Positions 23,747 through 24,130 of a DNA stretch of 24,130 nucleotides are shown here, in pieces. The notes below the pieces were generated by a model. It had not been told where the DNA came from and did not search any database. It was given only the letters and a program-made list of their open reading frames with translations. Both the position numbers and the translations under genes were made by a program. The stretch is from Clostridium_T sp040217795 (GTDB taxonomy: Bacteria; Bacillota; Clostridia; Clostridiales; Clostridiaceae), in contig JBEHWK010000039.1 in assembly GCA_040217795.1 (NCBI GenBank), positions 1-24,130 on the forward strand, written 5' to 3'. Positions within the stretch are counted from its first letter, which is position 1; each line of letters starts with the position of its first letter.

Positions 23747-23998
23747 CTGTTCAGGCAGGTCTTAATAAAGTAAAACAATTAAGTTTTCAAAGGAGTTTTT
23801 ACTACTTGAACAGAATAAACTTTACCTTGTGTATCAATAATAGAAATAACCAGAAAAAGTGAGGAATTTAAGAGAAATTTCATAATAAATAGGTTTAATT
23901 AGAGTTTTGTGTGATAACTTATATATTTGCAGATGTTATTATAAAACACGTCCTCAGAACGAGGGCAAACAAGTCAACGAAAATGAGAAAAAAAGTAG
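23747..23998. other. Gene-free spacer before the rRNA promoter
   Basis: No gene is supported. A short CCTC/GAGG stem is at 23952-23964. Some AT-rich -10-like sequences (23920-23950) could belong to an upstream rRNA promoter, but none has a good -35. Confidence 0.6.
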
Positions 23999-24027
23999 TT
24001 GACAAATAATAAATGTTTTGTTAACAT
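23999..24027 (+). promoter_or_regulatory. Sigma-A promoter of an rRNA operon
   Basis: TTGACA (23999-24004), a 17-base spacer and TAACAT (24022-24027). The perfect -35, correct spacing, A-rich upstream sequence and following leader support an rrn promoter. Confidence 0.8.
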
Positions 24028-24033
24028 ATAGAA

Positions 24034-24130
24034 GTCGCTTAAATGCGAAACAAACAAAACAAACAAATTGGTCTTTGAAAATTAAACAGAGGAATAAGAA
24101 GTAAGATTTAGAAATAAACTTAAGTCAACG
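24034..24130 (+). promoter_or_regulatory. rRNA leader with boxA-type antitermination signal
   Basis: After the expected start, TCGC-TTAAAT-GCGA (24035-24048) forms a small boxB-like stem, and TGGTCTTTGAAAA (24068-24080) resembles the boxA TGCTCTTTGAAAA of Firmicute rrn leaders. The 16S gene is not in the window. The last nine bases repeat AAGTCAACG from 23971-23979. Confidence 0.75.

Noticed and set aside
23806..23862. Short TTG-started frame after AAAGGAG in the gyrA-rrn spacer
   Set aside because: It encodes about 18 residues with no recognisable pattern, in a spacer before rRNA; a chance ribosome-like sequence is likelier.

Overview
This window is the chromosomal replication origin region of an AT-rich, low-GC Gram-positive bacterium, almost certainly an endospore-forming member of the Clostridia. 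The gene order rpmH-dnaA-dnaN-yaaA-recF-remB-gyrB-gyrA, the leftward rnpA-yidD-yidC-jag-mnmE-mnmG-rsmG-noc-parA-parB block, and the presence of YyaC and a YtvI-like protein support this. A family-level assignment (for example Tissierellales or Sedimentibacter-like rather than Clostridium sensu stricto) is only a guess.

Layout. Positions 1-1301 carry minus-strand genes: a partial DUF951 protein, an MscS channel and a DUF3343 protein. Positions 1520-4401 hold a plus-strand group: a cysteine desulfurase-like enzyme, a YtvI-type membrane protein and YyaC. From 4446 to 14196 everything is on the minus strand: DUF4446, parB and parA with two perfect parS sites, noc, rsmG-mnmG-mnmE, jag, yidC, yidD, rnpA and rpmH. 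Positions 14197-14743 are the DnaA-box-rich region upstream of dnaA. dnaA, dnaN, yaaA, recF, remB, gyrB and gyrA follow on the plus strand. The gyrA terminator comes next, and the window ends inside the promoter and leader of an rRNA operon whose 16S gene lies just beyond the right edge.

How it works together. The origin is bipartite. Eight DnaA boxes lie between rpmH and dnaA. Four more lie between dnaA and dnaN, where the last box is followed by a GC cluster, six consecutive DnaA-trio triplets and an AT-rich stretch. That is the layout of a basal unwinding system, so melting should start near 16277. ParA, ParB and parS segregate the origin. Noc carries all four specificity residues of its family, and a 13/14 match to the Noc-binding sequence lies inside mnmE. 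The leftward RNA and membrane-insertion genes (rpmH, rnpA, yidD, yidC, jag) are driven by a consensus sigma-A promoter.

I did not find a wholly new system; most of the window is core-genome. The items most worth a second look are regulatory: a hairpin and 11-codon upstream frame in front of yaaA, Shine-Dalgarno sequences buried in hairpins ahead of yyaC and rnpA, a Noc that apparently lacks the N-terminal membrane helix, and the Noc site in mnmE. Start codons were revised from sequence evidence for dnaA, yaaA, recF and gyrA; parA and yidC start with TTG and remB with GTG.
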